Positions 6,641 through 13,089 of a DNA stretch of 13,089 nucleotides are shown here, in pieces; position 1 is the stretch's first letter; each line of letters starts with the position of its first letter. The notes beneath the pieces were generated by a model. It did not search any database and was not told the origin of the DNA. It worked only from the letters and a program-made list of their open reading frames with translations. The DNA is taken from contig CAYYVT010000028.1 of NCBI GenBank assembly GCA_964475215.1, positions 1-13,089 on the forward strand. Direction: 5' to 3'. The translations under genes and the position numbers were made by a program. This stretch comes from DATKKG01 sp964475215 (GTDB taxonomy: Archaea > Thermoproteota > Nitrososphaeria > Conexivisphaerales > DTJL01).

Positions 6641-7516
6641 ATGGACGAAGTGGACTGGTCGTCACTGCACAAGGTCCTGAGCGACCCGACCAGGAGGAGC
6701 ATCCTGGAGTTGCTTGCCGAGAAGGAGGCTCTGGGATACACGGAAATGATGACCCTCCTGGGCGTGACTAACACGGGGAGGCTCAACTACCATCTGAAAG
6801 TCTTGGGCGACCTGCTATCGAAGGACGAGACGGGGATGTATCGCCTTTCAGAGAGGGGCCGGCTCGCCGCCAATCTGCTCACGACGTTCCCCGAGAGGGT
6901 CATCCCCGACAAGAGGCCACTATCGGCCCTGAAGGTCGTAGTATGCGTGCTGCTCATCCTTGTTGGTGCCTCCCTGATAGTGAGTGGCGTCTTAGCATTG
7001 GCGACGTTTCCCGTGACAGTGGGGACCTCCTCTCAGGTCTCATCCTTGTTGGACATCCCAGTGCCGCAGAACACCACCGTGTCCCTGGGGTCATACGCCG
7101 TCGCCGCGAACGAGTCGCCGAACGTCGCCTGGAGCGCCACTTCTGCAATTCATATCTACGTCCTGGACTCGACCCAATATGACGACCTCCTCCTTCAGTA
7201 TTCGGCCACGGGCGCCCAACCGTTAGCTTCGGTGGAGAACTTCACCGGAGCGCCAGGTTCCTGGGTGAGCCAGTTCTATCTCCAATCTGGAAACGTCACG
7301 CTTTCGCTATCGCCGGGCCAATACTACCTCTTTGCAGGGTCGAGTGCGGGGCAGGCGCTGTTGGACTCGTTCCAAATAACCCAGACTCAGCAGCCTCAAT
7401 CGACTAGTCCTTCCACTTCGCCAGTGGCATATCTCCTGGCGTCGATCCCCATGGCTTTCGGCGCCGTCCTCGTCGTTTTAGCCCTTTCAATCATCTCTCG
7501 ACGCGTGTGGCGCTAG
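6641..7516 (+). CDS. Membrane-anchored winged-helix regulator with extracytoplasmic domain
   Basis: This 291-residue protein has three parts. Residues 5-80 form an ArsR-like winged helix typical of archaea: LHKVLSDPTRRSILELLAE, YTEMMTLLGVTNTGRLNYHL as the recognition-helix region, and GMYRLSERGRLAANLL as the wing and last helix. A transmembrane helix follows at about 97-122. Residues 125-248 are a polar, beta-rich, Asn/Ser/Thr-rich region predicted to lie outside the cell, with several N-x-S/T sequons. A Ser/Thr/Pro/Gln linker (249-261) leads to a second helix at about 262-286 and a basic end (SRRVWR). The topology puts the DNA-binding domain inside and the sensor outside, a one-component trans-envelope regulator. 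The target is unknown; the inverted repeats just upstream are candidate autoregulatory sites. Confidence 0.75.
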   Translation: MDEVDWSSLHKVLSDPTRRSILELLAEKEALGYTEMMTLLGVTNTGRLNYHLKVLGDLLSKDETGMYRLSERGRLAANLLTTFPERVIPDKRPLSALKVVVCVLLILVGASLIVSGVLALATFPVTVGTSSQVSSLLDIPVPQNTTVSLGSYAVAANESPNVAWSATSAIHIYVLDSTQYDDLLLQYSATGAQPLASVENFTGAPGSWVSQFYLQSGNVTLSLSPGQYYLFAGSSAGQALLDSFQITQTQQPQSTSPSTSPVAYLLASIPMAFGAVLVVLALSIISRRVWR

Positions 7517-7576
7517 CCCATAATACGGCCCTCAAGTGGCTGAATCTCCGCAACAGTCAGAGGTGCCTCTAGCAAA

Positions 7577-7584
7577 GCTAAAAT
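7577..7584 (+). promoter_or_regulatory. TATA-like box of the zinc-ribbon membrane gene
   Basis: GCTAAAAT resembles the element at 6608 (GTTAAAAT) and is centred 36 bases before the ATG at 7617. It lies inside the longer frame opening at GTG 7536, which argues that translation starts at 7617. Confidence 0.4.
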
Positions 7585-7616
7585 GCCGACGAGGCTCGAA
7601 GAATGAGTGGCCCGCG

Positions 7617-8060
7617 ATGATGTCCGATAAGCCCACGGTGGCCATCGCCCTATCCGTCATCGGAGGCATCTTCGTCCTTGTGGTCGGCCTCCTCCTAGCC
7701 CTTGTAGGAGCCGTAGCCACTTTCTTCGTCCTGGGAGTGGGGGCGATATTCGGGCTTTGGGGCGTTGCGTGCGGCGTCGTCATGATCATAGGAGGCGGGA
7801 TGATGAGCAGTCGGCCAGAGGAGCACGCGACCTGGGGGGTCCTGGTGCTCATCTTCTCGGTCCTGAGTCTGGGCGGGCTCGGAGGTCTGGGCCTCGGATT
7901 CATCCTTGGATTGATTGGTGGAGCGCTGGGAATCGCATGGAAACCATTCGTACCCACGTCTGCTCAACCTGCGGGCGTTCGGTACTGTCCTAATTGCGGC
8001 AAGGCCGTTAGTCCAGGCGCAAGGTTCTGTCCTTCCTGCGGCAGGCAGGTGCCAGCCTAG
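7617..8060 (+). CDS. Membrane protein with C-terminal zinc ribbon
   Basis: About 147 residues from the ATG at 7617; an ATG directly after it at 7620 is equally possible. Three hydrophobic segments are visible (about 8-35, 38-60 and 74-107), all Gly/Val/Leu/Ile rich. A soluble tail ends in a zinc ribbon, YCPNCGKAVSPGARFCPSC (Cys124, Cys127, Cys138, Cys141), a structural zinc-binding module common at one end of small archaeal membrane proteins. The start was chosen because a TATA-like box lies just upstream and the residues encoded between GTG 7536 and this ATG are polar and unlike the rest of the protein. The gene converges on the MFS gene across 123 bases. The family has no known function that I recognise; the ribbon probably mediates contact with another protein. 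Confidence 0.7.
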   Translation: MMSDKPTVAIALSVIGGIFVLVVGLLLALVGAVATFFVLGVGAIFGLWGVACGVVMIIGGGMMSSRPEEHATWGVLVLIFSVLSLGGLGGLGLGFILGLIGGALGIAWKPFVPTSAQPAGVRYCPNCGKAVSPGARFCPSCGRQVPA

Positions 8061-8183
8061 CAAGCCGACGTGTTCCTGGGGCATCTCCTTCGGACTGAAG
8101 CGTTCTTCCAGCGTCTTGGCCACACTTGGAACATCGGTCGGGCTGGCCTCGCGTGAGAAGGCCAATGCATCCAGCAGGGAGAC

Positions 8184-9437
8184 CTATCGCATTGTGCCAA
8201 TGAGGATGAAAGTGGCGCCAAGCGCTATGGCCGCGACGACGCTGAAGCCGAGCGCCGGTGACACGAACACGATCAGGAGACCGACCATGGAGCTTGATAC
8301 GAAGTCTCCGATTCCGTTGACGGTCTGCAGCACCCCGAACCCCGTGCCCTTTGCGAAATCCCCCAGTATCTCGGATGCATAGGTCTTCTCGACGGTGTCG
8401 ACCACTGCTGCCTGCAGGCCCGCGAAGACGAAGATCACCGCCAGCACGAGGTAGTTCGGGCCTTCGAATATCGAGGCCACGCAGGCAACGACGAAACAGA
8501 TGTAGCCTAACGCAAGGATGTTGCGCTTTGAGACCCTATCGGCGAAGTAGCCCGCCGGATAGCAACCGAGGGCATAGATCAGGTTAAGCAAGACGTAAAG
8601 AAGCACCGCGAGCTCGGAGGCCTGCGTCTCCCCAATTGAGGGCTGAAGGACCTGCTCTGCCCTGAGGGTGAAGATCACGTTCGAGAAGTTCGCGATTCCA
8701 AAGAGGCCGACGCTCACCAGGTATAACCTGAACCTCCTGGGCAGGCTCCTGATGGTTTCAGAGAACGAAGGCATCGCCCGACCTGCACCTTCCTTCCCTC
8801 CAGAGCCTGAGGTCCCTCTCTTCCGCGGCACCTCTTTCACGAGGAAGACGACAGCAGCAACGCATACAATCGCCGGGACGGCCGAGACGAAAAAGATGTC
8901 TGAGAAGGACATTCTTGGGATGAGGAGGAGGACGATGGCAGGCCCGATGACGGCCCCGAACGAGTCAAGGGCCCTTTCAAAACCAAACGCCCTGCCGATG
9001 GTGGACGGAGTGGCGGAATCGGACATTAGCGCATCCCTTGGCGGCCCCCTCGCCCCCCTTCCCACCCAGGCGGTGACCCGGAGCAGAAACACTTCGATGA
9101 CGTTCGTGGCGAAGCCGATGACGGGGATAAACACCCCGGTCGCGATGTAGCCGAGGTACATTATCGGCAGACGTCTGCCTGACTTGTCAGAGACGTATCC
9201 CGTGAGCGATTTGAACAGGCTAGCCAGCCCATCCGCAGAGCCCTCAATCAACCCCACCACAGCCGCATTCCCTCCGAGTACTAGGATCACGAAGAAGGGA
9301 AGGATGGAGGTCGCCATCTCATGGCTCATGTCCGAGAACAGGCTTGTGAGACCTATTCCCAGGACGTTGCGAGTGAGCCAGTTCATCTCTGGAGGATCCT
9401 TTCTATCGGCGTCGGGCAAGAGTAGATGGGTGGACAT
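8184..9437 (-). CDS. Major facilitator superfamily transporter
   Basis: A 417-residue, roughly 12-helix secondary transporter of the inner membrane. The opening (RNVLGIGLTSLFSDMSHEM) and VGLIEGSADGLASLFKSLTG identify an MFS group widespread in bacteria and archaea. Motif A reads GYVSDKSGRR at 80-89. GRGARGPPRDALMSDS at 126-141 and GRAFGFERALDSFGAVIGP at 148-166 are characteristic of this group. A charged loop rich in Gly, Lys and Arg (about 207-225) joins the two six-helix halves. The ATG at 9437 has GTGAT a few bases upstream, a partial anti-Shine-Dalgarno match. However, the CTTTTTAG box at 9447-9454 is too close to it, so the ATG at 9386 (MNWLTRNVLG) may be the true start. The substrate is unknown. 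Confidence 0.8.
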   Translation of the reverse strand: MSTHLLLPDADRKDPPEMNWLTRNVLGIGLTSLFSDMSHEMATSILPFFVILVLGGNAAVVGLIEGSADGLASLFKSLTGYVSDKSGRRLPIMYLGYIATGVFIPVIGFATNVIEVFLLRVTAWVGRGARGPPRDALMSDSATPSTIGRAFGFERALDSFGAVIGPAIVLLLIPRMSFSDIFFVSAVPAIVCVAAVVFLVKEVPRKRGTSGSGGKEGAGRAMPSFSETIRSLPRRFRLYLVSVGLFGIANFSNVIFTLRAEQVLQPSIGETQASELAVLLYVLLNLIYALGCYPAGYFADRVSKRNILALGYICFVVACVASIFEGPNYLVLAVIFVFAGLQAAVVDTVEKTYASEILGDFAKGTGFGVLQTVNGIGDFVSSSMVGLLIVFVSPALGFSVVAAIALGATFILIGTMR

Positions 9438-9446
9438 CTCATCACT

Positions 9447-9454
9447 CTAAAAAG
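9447..9454 (-). promoter_or_regulatory. CTTTTTAG TATA-like box upstream of the MFS gene
   Basis: Read on the minus strand this is CTTTTTAG, identical to the element at 11602-11609 upstream of the histidine kinase. A start site 25 bases downstream would fall near 9425, inside the longer form of the MFS reading frame. The remaining 9455-9570 shows nothing assignable. Confidence 0.4.
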
Positions 9455-9570
9455 TTAACGCCGTCTGAGGTGCGAATTCTCACTTTCGGTCAGGCTAGTC
9501 TCGGCTCGCCTTTGAGGTCTGACGAGGATGCTACACATTCCACGACCTGAGAGAGCCTTTCACCTGTGGC

Positions 9571-11550
9571 CTAAGTCTTCTCGACTTGCAGCTTGGGCAT
9601 GCCAGGGGAGACGCTTGGCCCTGCAGGAGAAGGCAACCTAACCACGAACTCCGTTCCCCTCCCCAACTCGCTTTCGAATGATATGGTGCCCCCCACCGCT
9701 TCTGTCATTCGCTTGACCACGGCCAGGCCGAAGCCCTGGCCACGTGGCTTGGTCGTATACAGGGGGGTGAAGATCTTAGGCCTCGCTAAGACTGGGATGC
9801 CGACGCCCGTGTCGCGCACAGAAATCAGGATGCTGCTATCCTTCCGAGAGGCGCCAACGGTGAGCTCCCCACCCTCTGGCATCGCCTCGATCGCGTTGGA
9901 GACCAGGTTGCCTAGCACCCGCCTCAACATAGCGGGGTCCGTGGCCACCATCCTCGCGTCATCATCCACTTTGCAGGTGAACCTGATGTTATCTGGGACT
10001 CCAATCCCCCCCATGACCGCGTCGATGACGCCCTTCACGTCTGCCTCGGATTCGACGGGGGAGAGGGGCCGAGAGAAGTCCTGCAGGTCGGCGACGATCT
10101 TGTTGATGTAACTGACGGAGTCCCTTATCTCATCAAGGCTCTCCGTAAGGGAGGCCTTCTTCTTGTTCTGGGGCAGTGTAGAGACTTCCTTGTCCGCCAG
10201 GTAGAGGGCTCCCAGGACTACTTGGAGCGGATTTCGGATGTCATGCCCCACCATTCCGGCCGTCTGACCGATGGCCGCCAATCGAGTGGCATCGTCGAGC
10301 TCCTTGGTCTTCTTCTCGACCTGAAGCTCCAGGTCTTCAGCGCGCCTCACGATTTCGGACTCCAGCTCCTTGCGCTGGGTGATGTCCTGCGAAAGGGTGA
10401 TCACGTAGCCCTGCCTGGGGCTGTACACGGACACGCTGAGCCATTTGCGAGTGGGCTCCAGGTAGACCTCGAGCCTGGTGGGCTCCCCGCCCATGGCCAC
10501 CCTGCCATAGACCTCCATCCTGCTCGCCAACGCCTGTCCCGCCCCCACGACTTCGCTCGCCTTTCGCCCCACGAGGTCCTCCCTGCGCTTGCCCATGAGG
10601 CGCTCGAACGCTTCGTTCACGTCGAGGTAGATGCAGTCAATCCCCTTTCCGCCAGCATCGTAGACGACCCTGCTGAAGCTGTAGCCATCCGTCATCCTAC
10701 CGAAGAGCTGGTCGAGCTGCCTTGAGTCGTTCCTGAACGCCTCGGCCCACTTCAGGGAGAGGCTGTCGGCCCAGAGAGGGTAAGGGGACGAGGTCCTGAC
10801 GCTGAGGAAGCCCGCAACGAAATAAATTCCAGCCAGGTACCCGGCTGCCCTGGACAGCCAGGAGAACGTTGAGTAGGGGCTGACCACCACACCCACCCCG
10901 ATCAAGTTCAGGGCGAGCAGCGCCAGCGCCAACGCGTACCACTCGAGGACGGCCGACCTGGTCTGCCGCCAGACCCAGGCATATCCGAGACTGGCGCCGG
11001 CAAATGTCACCACGCACGCCGCGACCACCCACTCCCTGGTCAGGGTGGCCCCTCCGCTCCAGAACTGGGGGGCCAACCCACCCTTCACCATCGCCGCCAC
11101 CAGGAGGATGCAACCCAAAGCCACCGAATACCCTACCAGAAGCTGGTTTCTTCGGCTCCGCACGGGAGCTGGGATGAGGCCTAATACAGTGAAGAGCGCG
11201 CTCGCGAGTTGGAGGCCTCCCGACAGCAGGAGCCCTACGTCGAAGACGGCAACGGCGGAGTTCAGCGAAAGGCTCGTGTCCCAGCCTGATATTGCCGCCG
11301 CAATTCCGCTCACGATCGTGGCCATCCCCAGGAACATCAGGTTGGTATCCCCATATCTCAGGAAACCCCTGGCCGCAAAGGCAGCTATGACCGCCCCCGT
11401 TATGGCAAGGAAGATGGTGTTCATCGCCAGCACAAGAGAGGATGAGGCGAAGACGGGCCCCTCGCTCAATCCGAAGATGGGAACCACTACGAATATGATG
11501 GCAAAGACGATGACAGGGAGCGCGCCAGCGCTCCGGAGCCAGTTCTCCAT
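9571..11550 (-). CDS. Membrane PAS sensor histidine kinase
   Basis: A 659-residue sensor kinase. Residues 10-250 contain about eight hydrophobic helices forming a MASE-like membrane sensor module. A PAS domain follows at about 275-390 (YLDVNEAFERLMGKRREDLVGRKASEVV, VITLSQDITQRKELE). A coiled-coil linker spans about 393-425. The HisKA domain has its phosphoacceptor at His436 (GMVGHDIRNPLQVV). The HATPase domain shows an N box (NLVSNAIEAMP at 548-558), G1 (RDTGVGIP at 579-586), F box (FTPLYTTK at 594-601) and G2 (GQGFGLAVVKRM at 604-615). All catalytic motifs look intact. No receiver domain is fused and no response regulator lies in the window, so its partner is elsewhere. The start is supported by AGGAGAG about 10 bases upstream and a TATA-like box near 11605. 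It is followed on the same strand by the MFS gene. The signal is unknown. Confidence 0.9.
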   Translation of the reverse strand: MENWLRSAGALPVIVFAIIFVVVPIFGLSEGPVFASSSLVLAMNTIFLAITGAVIAAFAARGFLRYGDTNLMFLGMATIVSGIAAAISGWDTSLSLNSAVAVFDVGLLLSGGLQLASALFTVLGLIPAPVRSRRNQLLVGYSVALGCILLVAAMVKGGLAPQFWSGGATLTREWVVAACVVTFAGASLGYAWVWRQTRSAVLEWYALALALLALNLIGVGVVVSPYSTFSWLSRAAGYLAGIYFVAGFLSVRTSSPYPLWADSLSLKWAEAFRNDSRQLDQLFGRMTDGYSFSRVVYDAGGKGIDCIYLDVNEAFERLMGKRREDLVGRKASEVVGAGQALASRMEVYGRVAMGGEPTRLEVYLEPTRKWLSVSVYSPRQGYVITLSQDITQRKELESEIVRRAEDLELQVEKKTKELDDATRLAAIGQTAGMVGHDIRNPLQVVLGALYLADKEVSTLPQNKKKASLTESLDEIRDSVSYINKIVADLQDFSRPLSPVESEADVKGVIDAVMGGIGVPDNIRFTCKVDDDARMVATDPAMLRRVLGNLVSNAIEAMPEGGELTVGASRKDSSILISVRDTGVGIPVLARPKIFTPLYTTKPRGQGFGLAVVKRMTEAVGGTISFESELGRGTEFVVRLPSPAGPSVSPGMPKLQVEKT

Positions 11551-11601
11551 AGCCTGCTCTCCTGAAGGGGGGTTAGTCCATAAGTCTCTTCGCTTCTCGT
11601 C

Positions 11602-11609
11602 CTAAAAAG
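11602..11609 (-). promoter_or_regulatory. CTTTTTAG TATA-like box of the histidine kinase
   Basis: Read on the minus strand this is CTTTTTAG, 52 bases from the kinase ATG. That predicts a start site near 11580 and a leader of about 30 bases carrying the AGGAGAG ribosome-binding sequence. Confidence 0.45.
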
Positions 11610-11654
11610 GTATCCCTCGGGCAGGCCCTACGTCGCCCCCGTCGACCGCGGACT

Positions 11655-11666
11655 GCCCGGCCGGGC
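11655..11666. repeat. Perfect 12-base palindrome GCCCGGCCGGGC between divergent promoters
   Basis: It sits roughly midway between the minus-strand kinase promoter and the plus-strand promoter at 11701. It may be a shared operator, but its pure G/C content makes chance occurrence fairly likely. Confidence 0.3.
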
Positions 11667-11700
11667 CCCGGGTAGCTTACGAAGGCGATTATGGGGAGAG

Positions 11701-11710
11701 TTTTTTTATT
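11701..11710 (+). promoter_or_regulatory. TATA-like box of the four-helix membrane protein
   Basis: TTTTTTTATT is the most AT-rich run in its region. Its centre is about 29 bases before the ATG at 11735, so the transcript would be leaderless or nearly so. Confidence 0.5.
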
Positions 11711-11719
11711 GGCCGCCCT

Positions 11720-11738
11720 CCATGGTTGAAATCCATGG
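11720..11738. repeat. Inverted repeat CCATGG ... CCATGG spanning the predicted start site
   Basis: Two copies of the self-complementary CCATGG (11720-11725 and 11733-11738) flank TTGAAAT. The second copy contains the ATG of the membrane protein. Placement over the predicted transcription and translation start suits a repressor site, but the role is inferred. Confidence 0.3.
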
Positions 11739-12178
11739 GGATCCGGTTCGGGGATGCCTCTACGCCTCCATATGTGACGACTCCCGCGTTCCAACTGTGG
11801 GTCGCAGCCGGGTTGCTCGTGGTCCTGGCGGCTTGCCTCATCGTCGACAAGGTCGGCAACGTGATGTATCGAAAGGGGTACGCTCGGCCGTTCTTCTTCA
11901 GAGGGCATAGGATACATCACTTCTGGATCTACCTGATAATCCCGAGCTGTTACGTCGCCCTCTTCGCCCTAGTTTTGACTGGGCACGTCCAGCTCATCTG
12001 GACGATGTTCTGGTACCGGCTGGTCTTCCTCGCGTCTCTTGTGGCGGCCTGCGTCGCCGTCGATTTCATAGGCGACGGCCTGCGGTTGGGCTTCAGGCGA
12101 GCTATTCTCGTCCACGAGTGGATTTACTTTGTCATACCCCTCTACATCGCATCCTACATCGTCACCATCTACGTGTGA
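11735..12178 (+). CDS. Four-helix integral membrane protein with histidine-rich loop
   Basis: A protein of about 147 residues with four hydrophobic helices at roughly 19-38, 63-84, 97-113 and 126-146. Between helices 1 and 2 is a basic segment ending in RGHRIHHF (His58, His61, His62), and another histidine begins helix 4 (VHEW, His127). A histidine cluster at a membrane boundary could bind a metal or haem, which is speculative. The ATG at 11735 was chosen over the in-frame TTG at 11726 because the TATA-like box at 11701 predicts transcription starting near 11731. It is divergent from the histidine kinase, which could make it a partner or target. I do not recognise a named family. Confidence 0.65.
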   Translation: MGIRFGDASTPPYVTTPAFQLWVAAGLLVVLAACLIVDKVGNVMYRKGYARPFFFRGHRIHHFWIYLIIPSCYVALFALVLTGHVQLIWTMFWYRLVFLASLVAACVAVDFIGDGLRLGFRRAILVHEWIYFVIPLYIASYIVTIYV

Positions 12179-12345
12179 AAGTCCTCGCCAGATGCTCCCC
12201 TCGGAGCGATCTCCTCGCCCCCGATCCTTTCGAAGAGGTCGACGCCCGTCTGGATGGTGTCCACAAAAGGGGTCGGATACAGCCTCAATTTAGGGAACTT
12301 GACGACTTCCTCCCGGGATAATCGCGTACAACGAGAAGACGGCAA
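12169..12345 (-). CDS. Possible short protein or gene remnant (58 residues, TTG start)
   Basis: The minus-strand frame from TTG at 12345 to TAG at 12169-12171 encodes about 58 residues. It has a protein-like composition (REEVVKFPKLRLYPTPFVDT, then GVDLFERIGGEEIAPRG) and mostly G/C third positions, like the real genes here. It fills most of the otherwise empty 12179-12410 gap and overlaps the end of the convergent membrane-protein gene by 10 bases. The AT-rich box at 12374-12384 could also serve this strand. Against it are the weak TTG start, no close Shine-Dalgarno sequence, and an in-frame stop just upstream, so it may be the surviving 3' end of a decayed gene. I do not recognise it. Confidence 0.3.
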   Translation of the reverse strand: MPSSRCTRLSREEVVKFPKLRLYPTPFVDTIQTGVDLFERIGGEEIAPRGASGEDFHT

Positions 12346-12373
12346 ATGGCCTCAGGCGATGGTGGCCTCCCCT

Positions 12374-12384
12374 TATGGATATTA
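12374..12384 (+). promoter_or_regulatory. TATA-like box of the 77-residue gene
   Basis: TATGGATATTA is centred about 32 bases before the ATG at 12411. A start near 12405 would give a leader of only a few bases. Confidence 0.4.
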
Positions 12385-12410
12385 GCAACCTCTACCTATC
12401 ATGAAATCCA

Positions 12411-12644
12411 ATGAGGATAGAACCAGAGGACAAGTACGTGTTGGAGGGATACTGCCATACGGCTGAGAGGTTCATGAAGGTACTTGACTTCTACAAGCAC
12501 TCCAAGAAGGAGGAGCGAGCGTACTTCGACTCATGCTTTAGTGAGATGTTCGGGAAGAGCTTCGGTGACTACTTCTCCTCACTTCTGAAGGCCAAGGCCA
12601 GGAGCGGCAGGAGGAGAAGTCGAAGCCCCAGGGCGACCCACTAG
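12411..12644 (+). CDS. Small hypothetical protein (77 residues)
   Basis: A short soluble protein. It opens with MRIEPEDKYVLEGY, has predicted amphipathic helices over about 12-62 (AERFMKVLDFYKHSKKEERAYF in part; FGDYFSSLLKAKA), and ends in a strongly basic tail (RSGRRRSRSP). Two cysteines are present (Cys15, Cys42). The ATG at 12411 is supported by the TATA-like box at 12374; a nearer ATG at 12401 opens another frame that stops after 21 codons. The basic tail could contact nucleic acid, but no DNA- or RNA-binding fold is recognisable. It converges on the beta-propeller gene with a 25-base gap. The family is unknown to me; composition and promoter position make a real gene likely. Confidence 0.55.
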   Translation: MRIEPEDKYVLEGYCHTAERFMKVLDFYKHSKKEERAYFDSCFSEMFGKSFGDYFSSLLKAKARSGRRRSRSPRATH

Positions 12645-12669
12645 TAGATCGGGGCGTCCTGAACCGCTG

Positions 12670-13089
12670 CTACTCTCCTCGCCTCGCTGCCGTCGTATGC
12701 CGCCCATCCCGCCGAAGGGCTGAACCACGATTACGTTGGCGATGGCGCGTCCTCTCACTGAGGGCCAGGCCCAACCCTGTGCTCGACCCGAGGGCGACCG
12801 AGACGATTGGGCCCGGGAACTCCGGCACCGGCTGGCCGGCCGGCTTGCTGGACAGCGCGGAAACCGTGTCCAGGCCCTCGTTGACGACATACACGACGTC
12901 CTTCGAAGAGTCCACCGCCATACGAACCGGGGTCGCTCCGACCTCCACCGTGGCGACCAACATGTCGCTCGCCGTGTCGATGACCCCAACCGCGTCCTGC
13001 GAGGCCTCCGCGACGCACAGGCATCCGTCGGCTGGGTTGTATACAATTGCCCCCGAGGGCGTTCCGAGTGGGATGGCCCCCACCAAGGA
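12670..13089 (-). CDS. C-terminal part of a YVTN-type beta-propeller surface protein (5' end outside the window)
   Basis: The frame is open to the window edge, so the start lies beyond 13089; the GTG at 13086 is probably internal. About 139 residues are visible. They contain two beta-propeller blades of the YVTN/NHL type (AIVYNPADGCLCVAEASQD, AVGVIDTASDMLVATVEVG; then RMAVDSSKDVVYVVNEGLDT). A linker leads to PVPEFPG, a hydrophobic stretch (PIVSVALGSSTGLGLAL) and a long basic tail (ERTRHRQRNR and on). A PEFP motif, hydrophobic helix and basic end form the sorting signal seen on many archaeal surface proteins (PEF-CTERM-like). Here the helix is short and the basic tail unusually long, about 28 residues, which could reflect a frameshift near the 3' end. 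The propeller probably acts outside the cell as a binding scaffold. Confidence 0.7.
   Translation of the reverse strand, partial: SLVGAIPLGTPSGAIVYNPADGCLCVAEASQDAVGVIDTASDMLVATVEVGATPVRMAVDSSKDVVYVVNEGLDTVSALSSKPAGQPVPEFPGPIVSVALGSSTGLGLALSERTRHRQRNRGSALRRDGRHTTAARRGE

Noticed and set aside
8061..8183. Possible 3' extension of the MFS gene or terminator between convergent genes
   Set aside because: The MFS protein already ends after its last helix at an in-frame stop, and no hairpin followed by a T-tract is visible.
10222..10725. 167-codon plus-strand frame inside the histidine kinase
   Set aside because: It is fully antisense to well-conserved PAS and HisKA motifs, and high GC content makes long antisense frames common. 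Its protein has no recognisable motif.
12755..13046. Two other long minus-strand frames at the right edge
   Set aside because: They are out-of-phase shadows of the beta-propeller frame, with Arg/Gly/Ser-rich composition and no blade motifs.

Overview
The window is high-GC DNA that reads as an archaeal chromosome segment. Signs of this are TATA-like boxes 25-30 bases upstream of start codons with short or absent leaders, a methionine synthase split into N- and C-terminal proteins, a FilR1-type winged-helix regulator, a membrane-anchored winged-helix protein, a zinc-ribbon membrane protein, and a beta-propeller surface protein with a PEFP motif near its C-terminus. A Nitrososphaerota/TACK-type archaeon fits best, but the lineage is an inference; Thermoplasmatota or another group cannot be excluded. 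No rRNA, tRNA, CRISPR array, insertion sequence or integrase was seen.

Layout. At 1-256 is the C-terminal end of a surface protein. At 513-4785 is a tight plus-strand operon of four genes: a MetE N-terminal-half homologue, a catalytic MetE C-terminal-half homologue with the full zinc site, a third MetE-superfamily protein related to the folate-independent core methionine synthases and carrying a C-terminal DUF4346-like domain, and a MetF-like methylene-tetrahydropterin reductase. Two junctions are 4-base GTGA overlaps. The operon converges on a FilR1-like regulator (4962-5711, minus), which is divergent from a small class I methyltransferase (5882-6412).

At 6413-8060 there is an intergenic region with four inverted repeats, then a two-pass membrane winged-helix protein and a membrane zinc-ribbon protein. 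At 8184-11550 on the minus strand are an MFS transporter and, upstream of it, an eight-helix PAS histidine kinase with no visible response regulator. Both have the same CTTTTTAG element upstream. At 11735-12644 are a four-helix membrane protein and a 77-residue protein, with a doubtful short minus-strand frame between them. The right edge holds the C-terminal part of a beta-propeller protein.

How it fits together. The reductase would make methyl-tetrahydropterin (folate or methanopterin type). The split MetE pair would move the methyl group to homocysteine. The third MetE-like protein has an altered zinc-site residue and an added domain seen in archaeal pterin-related proteins, so it may use another methyl donor, act as an adaptor, or serve another substrate. 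This operon is the part of the window most likely to hold undescribed biology.
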